Shown in pieces: positions 23,092 through 32,813 of a DNA stretch of 35,204 nucleotides. The translations under genes were made by a program, and so were the position numbers. The DNA comes from Acidobacteriota bacterium (GTDB lineage: Bacteria > Acidobacteriota > Aminicenantia > UBA2199): assembly GCA_025456175.1 (NCBI GenBank), contig JALOLC010000011.1, forward strand, positions 1-35,204. Direction: 5' to 3'. The first letter of the stretch is position 1; every line of letters starts with the position of its first letter. The notes below the pieces were generated by a model. That model ran no database searches, was not told the origin of the DNA, and saw only the letters and a list, made by a program, of their open reading frames with translations.

Positions 23092-25093
23092 AAGCGCCAG
23101 CTTCCCCTACACCCTGATTTTCTGCCAGCTCGTCCTGTTCGCCTTCGCGGCGGCGTATGGCGTCTCCTGGCTGCAGCGGCCGTCCCCGGCCGTCGAGACC
23201 AAGCCGGCGCTCGACCGCAGGCAGCTTTTCCGCAACTACCGCATCCTGAAGCAGTTCCTGGCCCCCGAGCGCGTCCCGGCATCCTCGCCCCGCGTCCCCC
23301 TGCTGGAGGCCATCGCCAACCTCACGCGCGCCCAGGAGCTCTTCGCCGCGAAGAAATACACCGAGAGCGCCGCCGCGCTGAGCGCGGTGCCGGCACGCTT
23401 TCCGTTCCTGGCCGACCGCCGTGATGACCTGCGCCTGAGGATCCTCCACGCCAACCGGCGCTACGCGGAGCTCGTAGCCCTTTCCGCCGCCCGCCCGAAG
23501 CTGGACCTGGACGGCCGCGTCCTGCGCTTGGACGGCTTGATGAAAACCGGCAATTCCCGGCTGGCTGTTGAAGAATTCAGGCCCCTGTTCGCCCGCCACC
23601 GCCTGCAGGCCTTCTCGCGCCTCGCCCGCAGCGACCTGACGGGCATGCTGCGCCGCCTCAACGAGGAGGACTGGTTCGCCAAATTCACCTACCTGCTGGA
23701 AAACAGCGAGGCCGGGGAATTCCGGCGCGAGCTGCCCTACAGCGGCTTTCGCGAGCTGAATCGCCTTTTTCAGGCCGAGTTCGCTTATCTCGGCCGCGCC
23801 TACGGCCGTGCCCGCCAGCTGCTGCGCGCGCCCTTTCCCGTGAAATTCCAGGCATTCGTCGAACGCCTGCGGCTCAAGATGGACATTCGCGACGAGCCCG
23901 GCCTCGACGTGGAGGGGCGGCTGCGGAGCCTCGGTGACCGTTCGCTACTCAACCCCGGGCTCCTGTTTGACCTGGCGCAAATCCTGGTCGGCAAGGGCGA
24001 GTTCGCCAGGGCGCTGCCGCTTTATGAGCGCTACCTTGGCATCCGCGGCGAGAAGGACGAGCGGTATTGGAAGACCGCCTGGCTGCTGGCCTGGATCCAT
24101 TACCGCCAGGACGACAAGCAGGGGGCGCTGAGGTATTTCCGCCTCGGCAGCGCTTCCCCGGTTCCGGGCTACCGCATCGCTTCGCGCTACTGGCTGGCCA
24201 AGCTCGAGGAGGGCCCGGGGGCGGAAATGACGCGCTACCCGTTTTCCTACTACGCGGTCAGGGGGCTGGAGAGCCAAGGGAGCTTCAAGGACCCGCACCA
24301 GGAGTTCCTGCTGGGCATCGACGACCGGCCCGGCGCCCGCTTCCTGGATATCGTCAAAGACCTGAACGTGCTGGTGGAGCATGGAATGCTGGGCGAGGCC
24401 GCGGAGGCCATCCATTGGGCCAAGAGCGACCCGCTCCTCGCTGCCGGCGACCTCAACCTGCTCAAGGTGATCGAGTCCCTGCTTTATTATCGGCAAAAGC
24501 AGTACTTCATGGCCTACAGCAAGTTTCGCGGCAATTTCCGCTTCCCCGAACAAGTGTTCCTGCCGCATTTCCTCAGCGGCATCTTTTTCCCGCGCGCCTA
24601 CGAGGATCTGATCACCGCCTACAGCCGCGAGCAGGAAGTCGATCCCAGCCTGGTGCTCGCCCTGATCCGCGAGGAGTCCTTCTTCCGCAGCGACGTCCGC
24701 TCGCCGGCCAACGCCTATGGCCTGATGCAGCTGCTGCAGGGCACGGCGCGCCAGGTGGCCAACGGCAGCGGCTTGAAAATCAAGGCCAGGGATCTCTATG
24801 ACCCCGAGGTCAACATCCGCCTGGGGTTGAACTACCTGAAGAACCTGCTGGACCGGTACGAGGGCAGGCTCTATCTGGCATTGGCCGCCTACAACGCCGG
24901 GCCGCACCGCGTCGACCAGTGGCTGCAGGACTTTCCCCTGGCCGATGAGGAGGAGTTCATCGAGATGATTCCCTTTTCTGAAACGCGGAACTACGTCAAG
25001 AACATCCTGCGCAATCATTTTTTTTACAAGTATTACCATGACAACGGCACGGCCCAGCTGAACATAGCGAAGAATCACCAAGGCGGAGGGTGA
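23075..25093 (+). CDS. Soluble lytic transglycosylase-like protein (Slt70 type)
   Basis: This is a periplasmic lytic transglycosylase that cleaves the MurNAc-GlcNAc bond with formation of 1,6-anhydroMurNAc. An N-terminal hydrophobic segment (about 11-30, YTLIFCQLVLFAFAAAYGV) serves as signal anchor or signal peptide. A long alpha-helical superhelix with TPR-like pairs runs from about 40 to 500. The C-terminal SLT domain (about 510-650) has the catalytic Glu E534 in REESFF, then ANAYGLMQLL and the LALAAYNAGPHRV motif. The length of 672 residues fits Slt70. The start is TTG at 23075, which overlaps the upstream gene by 17 bases. No better start lies between it and the membrane segment. Neighbouring mltG, ddl and pgeF-like genes fit a cell-wall role. 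Confidence 0.9.
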   Translation: MKSTSKSASFPYTLIFCQLVLFAFAAAYGVSWLQRPSPAVETKPALDRRQLFRNYRILKQFLAPERVPASSPRVPLLEAIANLTRAQELFAAKKYTESAAALSAVPARFPFLADRRDDLRLRILHANRRYAELVALSAARPKLDLDGRVLRLDGLMKTGNSRLAVEEFRPLFARHRLQAFSRLARSDLTGMLRRLNEEDWFAKFTYLLENSEAGEFRRELPYSGFRELNRLFQAEFAYLGRAYGRARQLLRAPFPVKFQAFVERLRLKMDIRDEPGLDVEGRLRSLGDRSLLNPGLLFDLAQILVGKGEFARALPLYERYLGIRGEKDERYWKTAWLLAWIHYRQDDKQGALRYFRLGSASPVPGYRIASRYWLAKLEEGPGAEMTRYPFSYYAVRGLESQGSFKDPHQEFLLGIDDRPGARFLDIVKDLNVLVEHGMLGEAAEAIHWAKSDPLLAAGDLNLLKVIESLLYYRQKQYFMAYSKFRGNFRFPEQVFLPHFLSGIFFPRAYEDLITAYSREQEVDPSLVLALIREESFFRSDVRSPANAYGLMQLLQGTARQVANGSGLKIKARDLYDPEVNIRLGLNYLKNLLDRYEGRLYLALAAYNAGPHRVDQWLQDFPLADEEEFIEMIPFSETRNYVKNILRNHFFYKYYHDNGTAQLNIAKNHQGGG

Positions 25094-25094
25094 A

Positions 25095-25916
25095 ATGACA
25101 ACGAATCGTTTGCCGCCAGCGGCGGCGAATGCCAAGCCATGTTGGCGGGCCGGCGCTGCGCGGGGAGTGCGGCTCATGCTGCCCGTACTGATCCTGTTTT
25201 CGGCGCAGGCGCTGACGGCCGTCAAGCCCGTCGTCAACACCCACTATTACGAGATCCCCCATGTGATGAAATGCGTGGTTCACCTGCCGGCCGACTATGA
25301 TCCAGGCAAGGTCTACCCGCTGCTGATCGGCCTGCACGGGAGCGGCGGCAGCCCCCAGAATTTCGACTCCAGGTGGGAAAAGCACTCCAAGGCCCAGTAT
25401 ATTCTCGCAGCGCCGGAGGGCCCCTATGTGCTCCCGCCCGAGCAGCGCCGCGATATCCCGGGCTACTCCTGGTTCCTGCTGGTGAAGGACCGCCGCATCT
25501 GGGCCATGGCCGATCCGCTCATTGTCCAGGCCATGGTCGCCACTGTGGCCGAGATCAGGGCCAACTACAAGGTCGGACCGGTCTATATACTTGGTTTTTC
25601 CCAGGGGGTGTCGCTGGCCTACCAGGCGGCCCTGCGCCATCCCGATATTTTCACCGGGGTGCTGGCCGTCGCCGGCCTCTTTCCCGCGGAATTCCTCACC
25701 CAGGCGGACCTGGACCGGGCGGCGCCGACGCTGCGCGTCTTCATCGCTCACGGCACCCGGGATGCCGCCGTGAAGCCGGCGGCCAGCGAAAAGGCGAGAT
25801 CTTTCCTGGAGAAGGCCGGATTCCAGGTGACTTATCGGGCATTCAAGGGCGGGCACACCCTGTCCGACGATCTGTTCCGCGACATCCTCGCCTGGATCGG
25901 TGTGCCTGTCGACTGA
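25095..25916 (+). CDS. Secreted alpha/beta-hydrolase (phospholipase/carboxylesterase-like)
   Basis: This is an alpha/beta-hydrolase of the esterase/phospholipase-carboxylesterase group. The predicted catalytic triad is S169 in GFSQG, D223 in GTRDAAV and H254 in GGHTL. An oxyanion-type loop, LHGSGGSPQNF, precedes it. A hydrophobic stretch (about 27-40) ending in ALTA looks like a signal peptide, although about 25 residues precede it, so a start at an internal Met near residue 28 is conceivable. GGAGGG just before the upstream stop supports ATG 25095. The length is 273 residues. It lies between the transglycosylase and ddl. It could de-esterify a cell-wall or lipid ester, but this is only a guess from position. 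Confidence 0.82.
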   Translation: MTTNRLPPAAANAKPCWRAGAARGVRLMLPVLILFSAQALTAVKPVVNTHYYEIPHVMKCVVHLPADYDPGKVYPLLIGLHGSGGSPQNFDSRWEKHSKAQYILAAPEGPYVLPPEQRRDIPGYSWFLLVKDRRIWAMADPLIVQAMVATVAEIRANYKVGPVYILGFSQGVSLAYQAALRHPDIFTGVLAVAGLFPAEFLTQADLDRAAPTLRVFIAHGTRDAAVKPAASEKARSFLEKAGFQVTYRAFKGGHTLSDDLFRDILAWIGVPVD

Positions 25917-25948
25917 CCGATTTGTGACGCGTCCGGTCGAGTGTGGCA

Positions 25949-27001
25949 ATGAAAAAGGTCAAGGTAGGACTCATCTTCGGCGGCAAGTCGGCGGAGCACG
26001 CCGTGTCGCTACTGTCGGCGCGGTCCATCTGGGAACACCTGGACCGGGAGAAGTACGAACCTTTCCTGATCTATATTAACAGGATGGGGGAGTGGTGCCT
26101 GACCGGGAAAACGAGTTTCAAGGAAGAAGAGCTGAAGAAAGAGGAATTCCATTCTTTCATGCCCTGGAGTTCCGGCTGGGTCGGGAGCGGGGACGCCGAC
26201 ATCTATTTCCCGGTGCTGCACGGCCCCAACGGCGAGGACGGCCGCATACAGGGCCTCTTCGAGATGGCCGGCAAGCCCTTCGTCGGCGCCGGCAGCTTCG
26301 CCTCGCAACTGGCCATGGACAAGGTGGCTTCCAAGATGCTTTTCGCCCAGGCCGGGCTGAAGCAAGCCCCATTCCTTTACTTCACCGAGAACAATCCTGA
26401 ACAGATCGGGGAGCTGGTGGGGAAAAAGCTCTCTTTTCCGGTTTTCATCAAGCCCTGCTCTCTGGGCTCTTCGGTGGGCATCCGCAAGGCCAAGGACGTC
26501 CAGGAGCTGCTGGCCGCCGTCGACCACGCCTTCAGCTACGACAACAAGATCATCATCGAAAAAGCCATCGCCATGCGCGAACTCGAAGTCTCGGTCATGG
26601 GCAACGATGAGATCCTGGTATCCGCGCCCGGCGAACTCCTGCCCTCAAGGGAATTTTATGATTACGCGGACAAGTACCTGGACGGCAAGACGCAGTTCCG
26701 CATCCCCGTGAGCCTGGGGGCGGAGATCGAAGCCCGGGTGAAGAAGACGGTGCAGCGGGCCTACCGCGCCCTCTTCCTTAACGGCTTCGCCCGCGTCGAC
26801 CTCTTCCTGGAGAACGGCAGCAACGAGGTGCTGATCAACGAAGCCAATACCATCCCCGGCTTCACTGCCATCAGCATGTTCCCCAAGCTGTGGGAAGCGC
26901 AGGGGATCCCCTTTGCGCAGCTGCTCGACCGGCTCATCGGCTACGGGTTCGCTCACCACGCCAGGCGCAAGGAGAACGTCGATGAAGGTCCTGGCCGTTG
27001 A
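25949..27001 (+). CDS. ddl: D-alanine--D-alanine ligase
   Basis: Ddl is an ATP-grasp enzyme that joins two D-alanines for the peptidoglycan stem peptide. Family signatures are FGGKSAEHAVSLLSA at the N-terminus, GPNGEDGRIQGLFEMAGKPFVG, FIKPCSLGSSVGI in the ATP-grasp core, and RVDLFLENG followed by NEANTIPGFTAISMFP with the metal ligands. The omega-loop region reads EFYDYADKYLDGKT, with the Tyr typical of D-Ala-D-Ala rather than D-Ala-D-lactate ligases. The length of 350 residues is usual. ATG 25949 is preferred over the in-frame GTG two codons upstream because it gives the standard N-terminus. Its 3' end overlaps ruvX by 20 bases. Confidence 0.95.
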   Translation: MKKVKVGLIFGGKSAEHAVSLLSARSIWEHLDREKYEPFLIYINRMGEWCLTGKTSFKEEELKKEEFHSFMPWSSGWVGSGDADIYFPVLHGPNGEDGRIQGLFEMAGKPFVGAGSFASQLAMDKVASKMLFAQAGLKQAPFLYFTENNPEQIGELVGKKLSFPVFIKPCSLGSSVGIRKAKDVQELLAAVDHAFSYDNKIIIEKAIAMRELEVSVMGNDEILVSAPGELLPSREFYDYADKYLDGKTQFRIPVSLGAEIEARVKKTVQRAYRALFLNGFARVDLFLENGSNEVLINEANTIPGFTAISMFPKLWEAQGIPFAQLLDRLIGYGFAHHARRKENVDEGPGR

Positions 27002-27389
27002 CTTCGGCAGCCGCCGCATCGGCCTGGCGGTGGGCGACACGCTCACCCGCGTCGCCACGCCCCTGCCGCTGGTCGCCGCGGCCAACCGCCGTGTCGCGTT
27101 GGACGAGATCGTCCGGCAGGCGGAAGAGTTTGAGGTCGAGCGCATCGTCGTGGGATACCCGCTGAACATGGACGGCAGCCGCGGACCGGCCTGCGTGGCG
27201 GTCGAGCGCTTCGCAGCTGCCCTACGCAAGCGCACCGGGCTTACCGTTGTTCTGGTCGATGAGAAGCTGAGCAGCTTTGAAGCCGAGGAAATGGGCAAGG
27301 AGATCGAGCACGATTTCCGTAAGCGCAAAGCTTTTTTGGACAGCATGGCCGCCCAAGTGATCCTGCAGAGTTACTTCGCTCAGCCATGA
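26982..27389 (+). CDS. ruvX: RuvX/YqgF family Holliday-junction-resolvase-like RNase
   Basis: YqgF/RuvX has an RNase H-like fold. It was named a putative Holliday junction resolvase but is also tied to pre-16S rRNA 5'-end processing. The three acidic active-site residues are seen: D7 in AVDFGSRRIGLA, E94 in VDEKLSS and D120 in DSMAA. The GYPLNMDGSRG loop is also typical. The length of 135 residues fits. ATG 26982 has AAGGAG a few bases upstream and lies inside the end of ddl. A longer frame from 26913 adds a sequence unlike the family. The stop overlaps the mltG start (ATGA). The yqgF-mltG order is common in other phyla. Confidence 0.95.
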   Translation: MKVLAVDFGSRRIGLAVGDTLTRVATPLPLVAAANRRVALDEIVRQAEEFEVERIVVGYPLNMDGSRGPACVAVERFAAALRKRTGLTVVLVDEKLSSFEAEEMGKEIEHDFRKRKAFLDSMAAQVILQSYFAQP

Positions 27390-28444
27390 AACGCGGCAGA
27401 AAGCGGGCTGGGAAAAGGCCGGTCAGGCGGTTCTTCCTGCTGCTGCTCCTCCTGGCCCTGGCCGCCGCGGCCTGGTTCGCCCACGGTGTGTACCGTCGCG
27501 TCTTCCACCCGTTCCAGGGTTACAGAAAAAACGCCGTGGTGCTCATCGAGAACGGCATGCCGGTCCAGGCCATCGCCCGCAGGCTCGAGCAACAGGGGGT
27601 CATCGCCAGCGCCGAGTATTTCACCCGCTATTACCGGCTGTTCTTCGCCAAGCGGAAACTGAAGGCCGGCGAATACCTCTTCGACGCCCCGTTGTCCATG
27701 CGCCAGGTTCTCCGCAAGCTCGAGGAGGGAAAGTCCATCCTGTACAAGGTGACAGTCAAGGAAGGGCTTTGGATCGGGGAAACGGCGCGGGTTTTTTCGG
27801 AGGCGGGGCTTTTTCCGGCCGCGGAGTTCATTCGGGCAGCGGGCGATGCCTCCCTGGTTCGCGACATCGACTCCGAAGCGAATGACCTGGAGGGCTACCT
27901 CTTCCCCGACACCTACCTGGTGCGCAAGGACATCTCGGCCAGGGAGATGGTGGCCCTGATGGTCGACCATTTCCGGCAGAACTTCGGCAATGAGTTCGCC
28001 TGGCGGGCGCGGGACATCGGCTTCACCGTGCGCCAGGCGGTCATCCTGGCTTCGCTGATCGAGAAGGAGACCGCCAACCGCGACGAGCGCTTCCTGGTCT
28101 CTTCGGTGTTCCACAACCGCCTGCGCAAGGGCATGCTGCTCGATTGCGATTCAACCATCATCTACGCCTTGAAAAAAAGCGGCGTCTACGATGGAGACCT
28201 GCGCTGGAAAGACCTCAAGGAGGATTCCCCCTACAACACCCGCAAGCGCCGCGGTCTGCCGCCGGGCCCGATCGCCAGCCCCGGCTATGCCTCGCTGGAG
28301 GCCGCCCTCTACCCGGAAAGCAGCGAATTCCTCTACTTCGTGGCCAAGGACAGCGGCAGCCACCATTTTTCCCGGAACCTGGACGAGCACAACCGCGCGG
28401 TGCGCAAATACATCATCCAGGGCGGGGATGGCCCCCTTGACTGA
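27386..28444 (+). CDS. mltG: Endolytic murein transglycosylase MltG
   Basis: MltG is an inner-membrane endolytic transglycosylase thought to end nascent glycan strands. A basic N-terminus and one membrane helix (about 16-36) precede a LysM-like segment (about 48-100). The YceG catalytic domain follows, with the catalytic Glu E226 in LASLIEKET. The motifs LEGYLFPDTY, FHNRLRKGMLLDCDSTIIYAL, SPYNTRKRRGLPPGPI and HHFSRNLDEHN are all present. The length of 352 residues matches the family. ATG 27386 overlaps ruvX by four bases. The pgeF-like gene starts within its last 17 bases. Confidence 0.96.
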   Translation: MKRGRKRAGKRPVRRFFLLLLLLALAAAAWFAHGVYRRVFHPFQGYRKNAVVLIENGMPVQAIARRLEQQGVIASAEYFTRYYRLFFAKRKLKAGEYLFDAPLSMRQVLRKLEEGKSILYKVTVKEGLWIGETARVFSEAGLFPAAEFIRAAGDASLVRDIDSEANDLEGYLFPDTYLVRKDISAREMVALMVDHFRQNFGNEFAWRARDIGFTVRQAVILASLIEKETANRDERFLVSSVFHNRLRKGMLLDCDSTIIYALKKSGVYDGDLRWKDLKEDSPYNTRKRRGLPPGPIASPGYASLEAALYPESSEFLYFVAKDSGSHHFSRNLDEHNRAVRKYIIQGGDGPLD

Positions 28445-29138
28445 TCCCGTCCTCCGCTCACTGGCCGGGGAGCGCTTGTTCATTCATGAGGAGGAAAGGC
28501 TTTCTTTTGGCTATACAGCGGGGAATTTCCCGTCCACGTCGCTGAAGCTCCTCTTTCCCGGCCTGCCGCTTCTGTTCCTCAGGCAGGTCCACTCCGACCG
28601 CATCGCAACAAACGAGGAATGGCATGCCGGCATCGAAGCCGACGGGCTGCTCCTGGACCGCCGCGGCGTCGTGGCCGTCGTCCAGACGGCAGATTGCCTG
28701 CCGCTCTTCTTTTTCAACGAAGAACGCAGCCGCGGCGGCGTGCTCCATGTGGGCTGGCGCGGCCTGCTGCAGGGGATTGAAGAGAGGCTCGCCGAGCGGC
28801 TGGGGGCGGAGTTCAGGGATTTCTCATTCTTTCTCGGTCCGGCCATCGAAAAGAGTTGCTACGAAGTCGGAGAGGAAATCGCTGAAAAATTCGCGAAAAA
28901 ACCCTATGCCGGAAAAGTTTTCAGCAGGACGCGCCAGGGAAAGCACCTTCTCGACATCAAGTCCGGCTTGAGACTCTCGCTGCAGGCCCTGGGCGCGGCC
29001 GAAAGCCGGGTAGGGGATTGCGGGCGCTGCACCTACTGCTCGCACGGGCTGTTCCCCTCCTACCGCCGCGACGGCGCCACGGGACGGCGCCTATTCAACT
29101 TCCTGACATTGCGCGGCGGCCGCGGGACGAGCCGATAA
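28428..29138 (+). CDS. PgeF/YfiH family protein (peptidoglycan editing factor or purine nucleoside phosphorylase type)
   Basis: This is a member of the YfiH/YlmD (former laccase or polyphenol oxidase) family. E. coli PgeF prevents incorporation of wrong residues into the peptidoglycan stem, and other members act on purine nucleosides. The metal ligands appear as H55 (QVHSD), C90 (QTADCLPLF) and H107 (LHVGWRG). The family segments GPAIEKSCYEVG and RCTYCS are also present. The length of 236 residues is typical. ATG 28428 is preceded by an AGGGCGG-like ribosome binding site and lies in the end of mltG. Neighbours ddl and mltG favour the peptidoglycan role here, but the nucleoside activity is equally possible from sequence. 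Confidence 0.9.
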   Translation: MAPLTDPVLRSLAGERLFIHEEERLSFGYTAGNFPSTSLKLLFPGLPLLFLRQVHSDRIATNEEWHAGIEADGLLLDRRGVVAVVQTADCLPLFFFNEERSRGGVLHVGWRGLLQGIEERLAERLGAEFRDFSFFLGPAIEKSCYEVGEEIAEKFAKKPYAGKVFSRTRQGKHLLDIKSGLRLSLQALGAAESRVGDCGRCTYCSHGLFPSYRRDGATGRRLFNFLTLRGGRGTSR

Positions 29139-29171
29139 ACTCCAGGCCCCTTCTCTGCGTAGAAAAGAGCG

Positions 29172-30410
<1,239 letters not shown>

Positions 30411-30449
30411 GCGCATGAACGGCAGCGGGACGCGGCAGGGGAGCGGGTC

Positions 30450-31697
30450 ATGAAGAGCGGACTGGTCAGGGAGATCTTCATGATGGCCCTGGATTCCATT
30501 CGCATGAACAAGCTGCGCTCCTCGCTGACCATCCTGGGCATCGTCATCGGCGTGCTGACCATCGTCGGCATGGTGGCCGTCATCGAGGGCCTCAACGCCA
30601 GCTTCGCCCGGCAATTGGAAGCCATGGGCTCCAACCTGCTTTTTGTCTCGCGCTTCGAACCGGGGATCCAGTTCGGGCGCATGCCTGAGGAACTGCGCCG
30701 CCGCAGGAAGATCGCCTTCCATGACGCCGAGGCCGTGGAGCGCTCCTGCCCGTCGGTGGCCGCCGTGACCTCGGAGGTCACTTATTTCCGCTTCCTGCCG
30801 CCTGCGCGGGTGAAATACATGGCCAACGAGATAGAAAATCCCGAGGTGAGCGGCACCAACCACCGCTACCTGCAGATCTATGAGGAATATACGGTCGATA
30901 CGGGCCGTTTCTTCACCGCGGCCGAAAACCTGAACAAGCGCGACGTGTGCGTGATCGGGGCGGAGATCGTCGACGCCCTTTTCCCCAACCAGAGCCCGCT
31001 GAACAAGACGATCATGCTGGAAGGCAGAAAACTGATGGTTATCGGCACTCTGGCAAAAATCGGCAAGTTCATGGGCCGCAGCCGTGACAGCAAGATGATC
31101 ATCCCGACCGGCACGTTCCGCAAGTTCTTCCCGGGCGAAGACGACGTGACCCTCATCGTCAAGCTCAAGAGCGGTTCCAATAGTGAGACCGCCAAGGACG
31201 AGATCATCAACATCATGCGCCTGCGCCGCAAGGTCAAGGTCAATCAAAAGAACGATTTCGGGGTTTTCACCCAGGACACCATCGCCGGGCTCTACAACCA
31301 GCTCACCGGCGCGGCCTTTCTCGTCATGATCATCATTTCATCGATCGGCCTGATCGTGGGCGGTATCGGCGTGATGAACATCATGCTCGTTTCGGTGAAG
31401 GAGCGCACTCGCGAGATCGGCCTGCGCAAAGCCATCGGGGCGCGGCGCATCGAGATCCGCAACCAGTTCCTCTATGAGGCCATCGTGCTGACCCTTTCCG
31501 GGGGGATGGTGGGCGTCGTCTGCGGGATTCTCGTGAGTCTTCTGATCAAGGCGCTGAGCGGGTTGCCGGTAGCGGTCAATCCACTGTCGATCATGGCCGC
31601 CCTGGCCGTATCGACCTCGGTTGGCCTGTTTTTCGGCATCTATCCGGCCTCACAGGCGGCGAAACTGAATCCGGTTGATGCGTTGCACTACGAATAG
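30450..31697 (+). CDS. MacB-type ABC transporter permease (second of pair)
   Basis: This is a second MacB/FtsX-fold permease, similar in layout to its upstream neighbour but clearly diverged. It has the first helix with SSLTILGIVIGVLTIVGMV (about 23-41), a MacB_PCD periplasmic domain, then three helices with REIGLRKAIGARRIEIRNQF and the end YPASQAAKLNPVDALHYE. The length is 415 residues. ATG 30450 has AGGGGAG at good spacing. Paired half-permeases of this kind usually form a heterodimer with a LolD/MacB-like ATPase and often a periplasmic adaptor. Neither is present up to the end of this strand run, since the following region is non-coding and the next genes are on the other strand. Confidence 0.93.
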   Translation: MKSGLVREIFMMALDSIRMNKLRSSLTILGIVIGVLTIVGMVAVIEGLNASFARQLEAMGSNLLFVSRFEPGIQFGRMPEELRRRRKIAFHDAEAVERSCPSVAAVTSEVTYFRFLPPARVKYMANEIENPEVSGTNHRYLQIYEEYTVDTGRFFTAAENLNKRDVCVIGAEIVDALFPNQSPLNKTIMLEGRKLMVIGTLAKIGKFMGRSRDSKMIIPTGTFRKFFPGEDDVTLIVKLKSGSNSETAKDEIINIMRLRRKVKVNQKNDFGVFTQDTIAGLYNQLTGAAFLVMIIISSIGLIVGGIGVMNIMLVSVKERTREIGLRKAIGARRIEIRNQFLYEAIVLTLSGGMVGVVCGILVSLLIKALSGLPVAVNPLSIMAALAVSTSVGLFFGIYPASQAAKLNPVDALHYE

Positions 31698-31979
31698 GGA
31701 TCGCGACTCCTAGGGCCTCTAAACGCTAAAAAGAGTGATAGTGATAGTGATCGTGTTAGTCAAGAAAAAGAAAGTTTAAAATGCCGACTAATTCTATTTG
31801 AACGATTCCCCATAATGCTTTGTTTTTCTGGGGTTTAACTTTTTCAGTTCCAATATGTCCCGTAGGCCTCCTGCTGACACTAACACTATCACTAACACTG
31901 AGATTTAGCTCGTTATAGACCCATTCGCAATGTCGGATAAGATAGATTATGTAAACCAATGCCTTATTCGAGATAAAAA
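31698..31979. other. AT-rich non-coding gap between convergent genes
   Basis: This 282-bp gap separates the plus-strand permease gene from the minus-strand parB. It contains the inverted hexamer repeat annotated separately and a small stem, CCCCA (31808-31812) with TGGGG (31829-31833). No stem followed by a T-run, no RNA gene and no credible coding region was found. A 67-codon minus-strand frame at 31756-31959 has no ribosome binding site and its repetitive V-S-D-S-V-S-V-S stretch is a by-product of the DNA repeat. Confidence 0.6.
31734..31899. repeat. Inverted repeat of GTGATA/GTGTTA hexamers enclosing about 130 bp
   Basis: The left arm at 31734-31751 holds GTGATA-type hexamers in tandem. 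The right arm at 31882-31899 is its reverse complement at 16 of 18 positions. Each arm extends less perfectly into GTGTTAGT-type copies. The enclosed sequence is AT-rich and not coding. No target-site duplication is evident outside the arms. It could be a miniature non-autonomous element, a bidirectional terminator-like structure for the two converging operons, or a protein-binding array. Confidence 0.65.
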
Positions 31980-32813
31980 CTAGTTAAAATCCTTGAATTT
32001 TTTCTCGCGAATCTCCCGGATCAGCTTCTCAAGGGCTGCGATCAGGCTCTCCCCGTCCACATTCTTTTCCTTGAAGCGCAGGTTGATCTTGACTTTCTTA
32101 TCATCGGTAACAAAATTGAAATTAAAGTTTTTTGCCTTGGAGGCGGAGCCTTTTCTCTGCTGCTTGATCTTCTCGCGGGAGAAGGGCTTTTTCCCGTACT
32201 GGGCCAGGAGGACATCCATTTTTTCCAGATCTCCCAACTTGGTCAGTTCGAGCAGAAACGTCTTTGATTCTATGCCCAGCTGGAGACACTTTTCCTTAAT
32301 TTCCTGCGGCAGATCGGTAATGCGAATCAACTCGCTGACCGTCACGCGCGACTTAGCGATCTTTTTCGCGATTTCATCGTGGGTATAGCCATAGATCTCG
32401 GTCAGAGAGCGGATCGAATGCGCCTGCTCAAGAATATTGAGGTCTTTGCGCTGGATGTTTTCAATGATTGACATCTCCAAGGCCTCGTTTTCAGGCACGT
32501 CGTGCTCAATGCATGGAATTTCATGCATTCCGGCTTCCCGGGCGGCCCTGAAACGCCTTTCGCCGGCGATAATCTCGAAATTCCCATCTCTCGGCCTGAC
32601 GATCACCGGTTCGATGATGCCATTTTCCCTAATGGAATCGGCAAGTTCAGCAAGATCTCCCATGTCGCGTCGCGGCTGCATTGCATTGGGGACCAGCTTG
32701 TCAATGGGGATATTGCGTATCACCGGTGTCTTTGTCCTCAGCGAGATTTCATCGACCAGATGGTGGTCATGCTTCATCTTGATGAACTCGGGCAAGCCAA
32801 CTTTTTTAGGCAT
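31980..32813 (-). CDS. parB: ParB/Spo0J family partition protein
   Basis: ParB is a CTP-dependent DNA clamp that loads at parS sites and works with ParA in chromosome or plasmid segregation. The N-terminal CTPase domain has QPRRD, IIEPVIVRP, the CTP motif GERRFRAA and ENIQRKDLNILEQA. The helix-turn-helix follows with YGYTHDEIAKKIAKSR. The C-terminal part (about 190-277) is lysine-rich and should carry the dimerisation helix. The recognition helix reads SRVTVSELIRITDLP, unlike the SRxxVxNxLRLLxLP of canonical chromosomal ParB, so its DNA site may differ. The ATG at 32813 overlaps the end of parA by eight bases and gives 277 residues. A longer frame to 32999 reads through parA and is rejected. 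Confidence 0.92.
   Translation of the reverse strand: MPKKVGLPEFIKMKHDHHLVDEISLRTKTPVIRNIPIDKLVPNAMQPRRDMGDLAELADSIRENGIIEPVIVRPRDGNFEIIAGERRFRAAREAGMHEIPCIEHDVPENEALEMSIIENIQRKDLNILEQAHSIRSLTEIYGYTHDEIAKKIAKSRVTVSELIRITDLPQEIKEKCLQLGIESKTFLLELTKLGDLEKMDVLLAQYGKKPFSREKIKQQRKGSASKAKNFNFNFVTDDKKVKINLRFKEKNVDGESLIAALEKLIREIREKKFKDFN

Noticed and set aside
31756-31959. A 67-codon minus-strand frame in the convergent gap
   Set aside because: It has no ribosome binding site and contains a V-S-D-S-V-S-V-S stretch produced by the DNA hexamer repeat.
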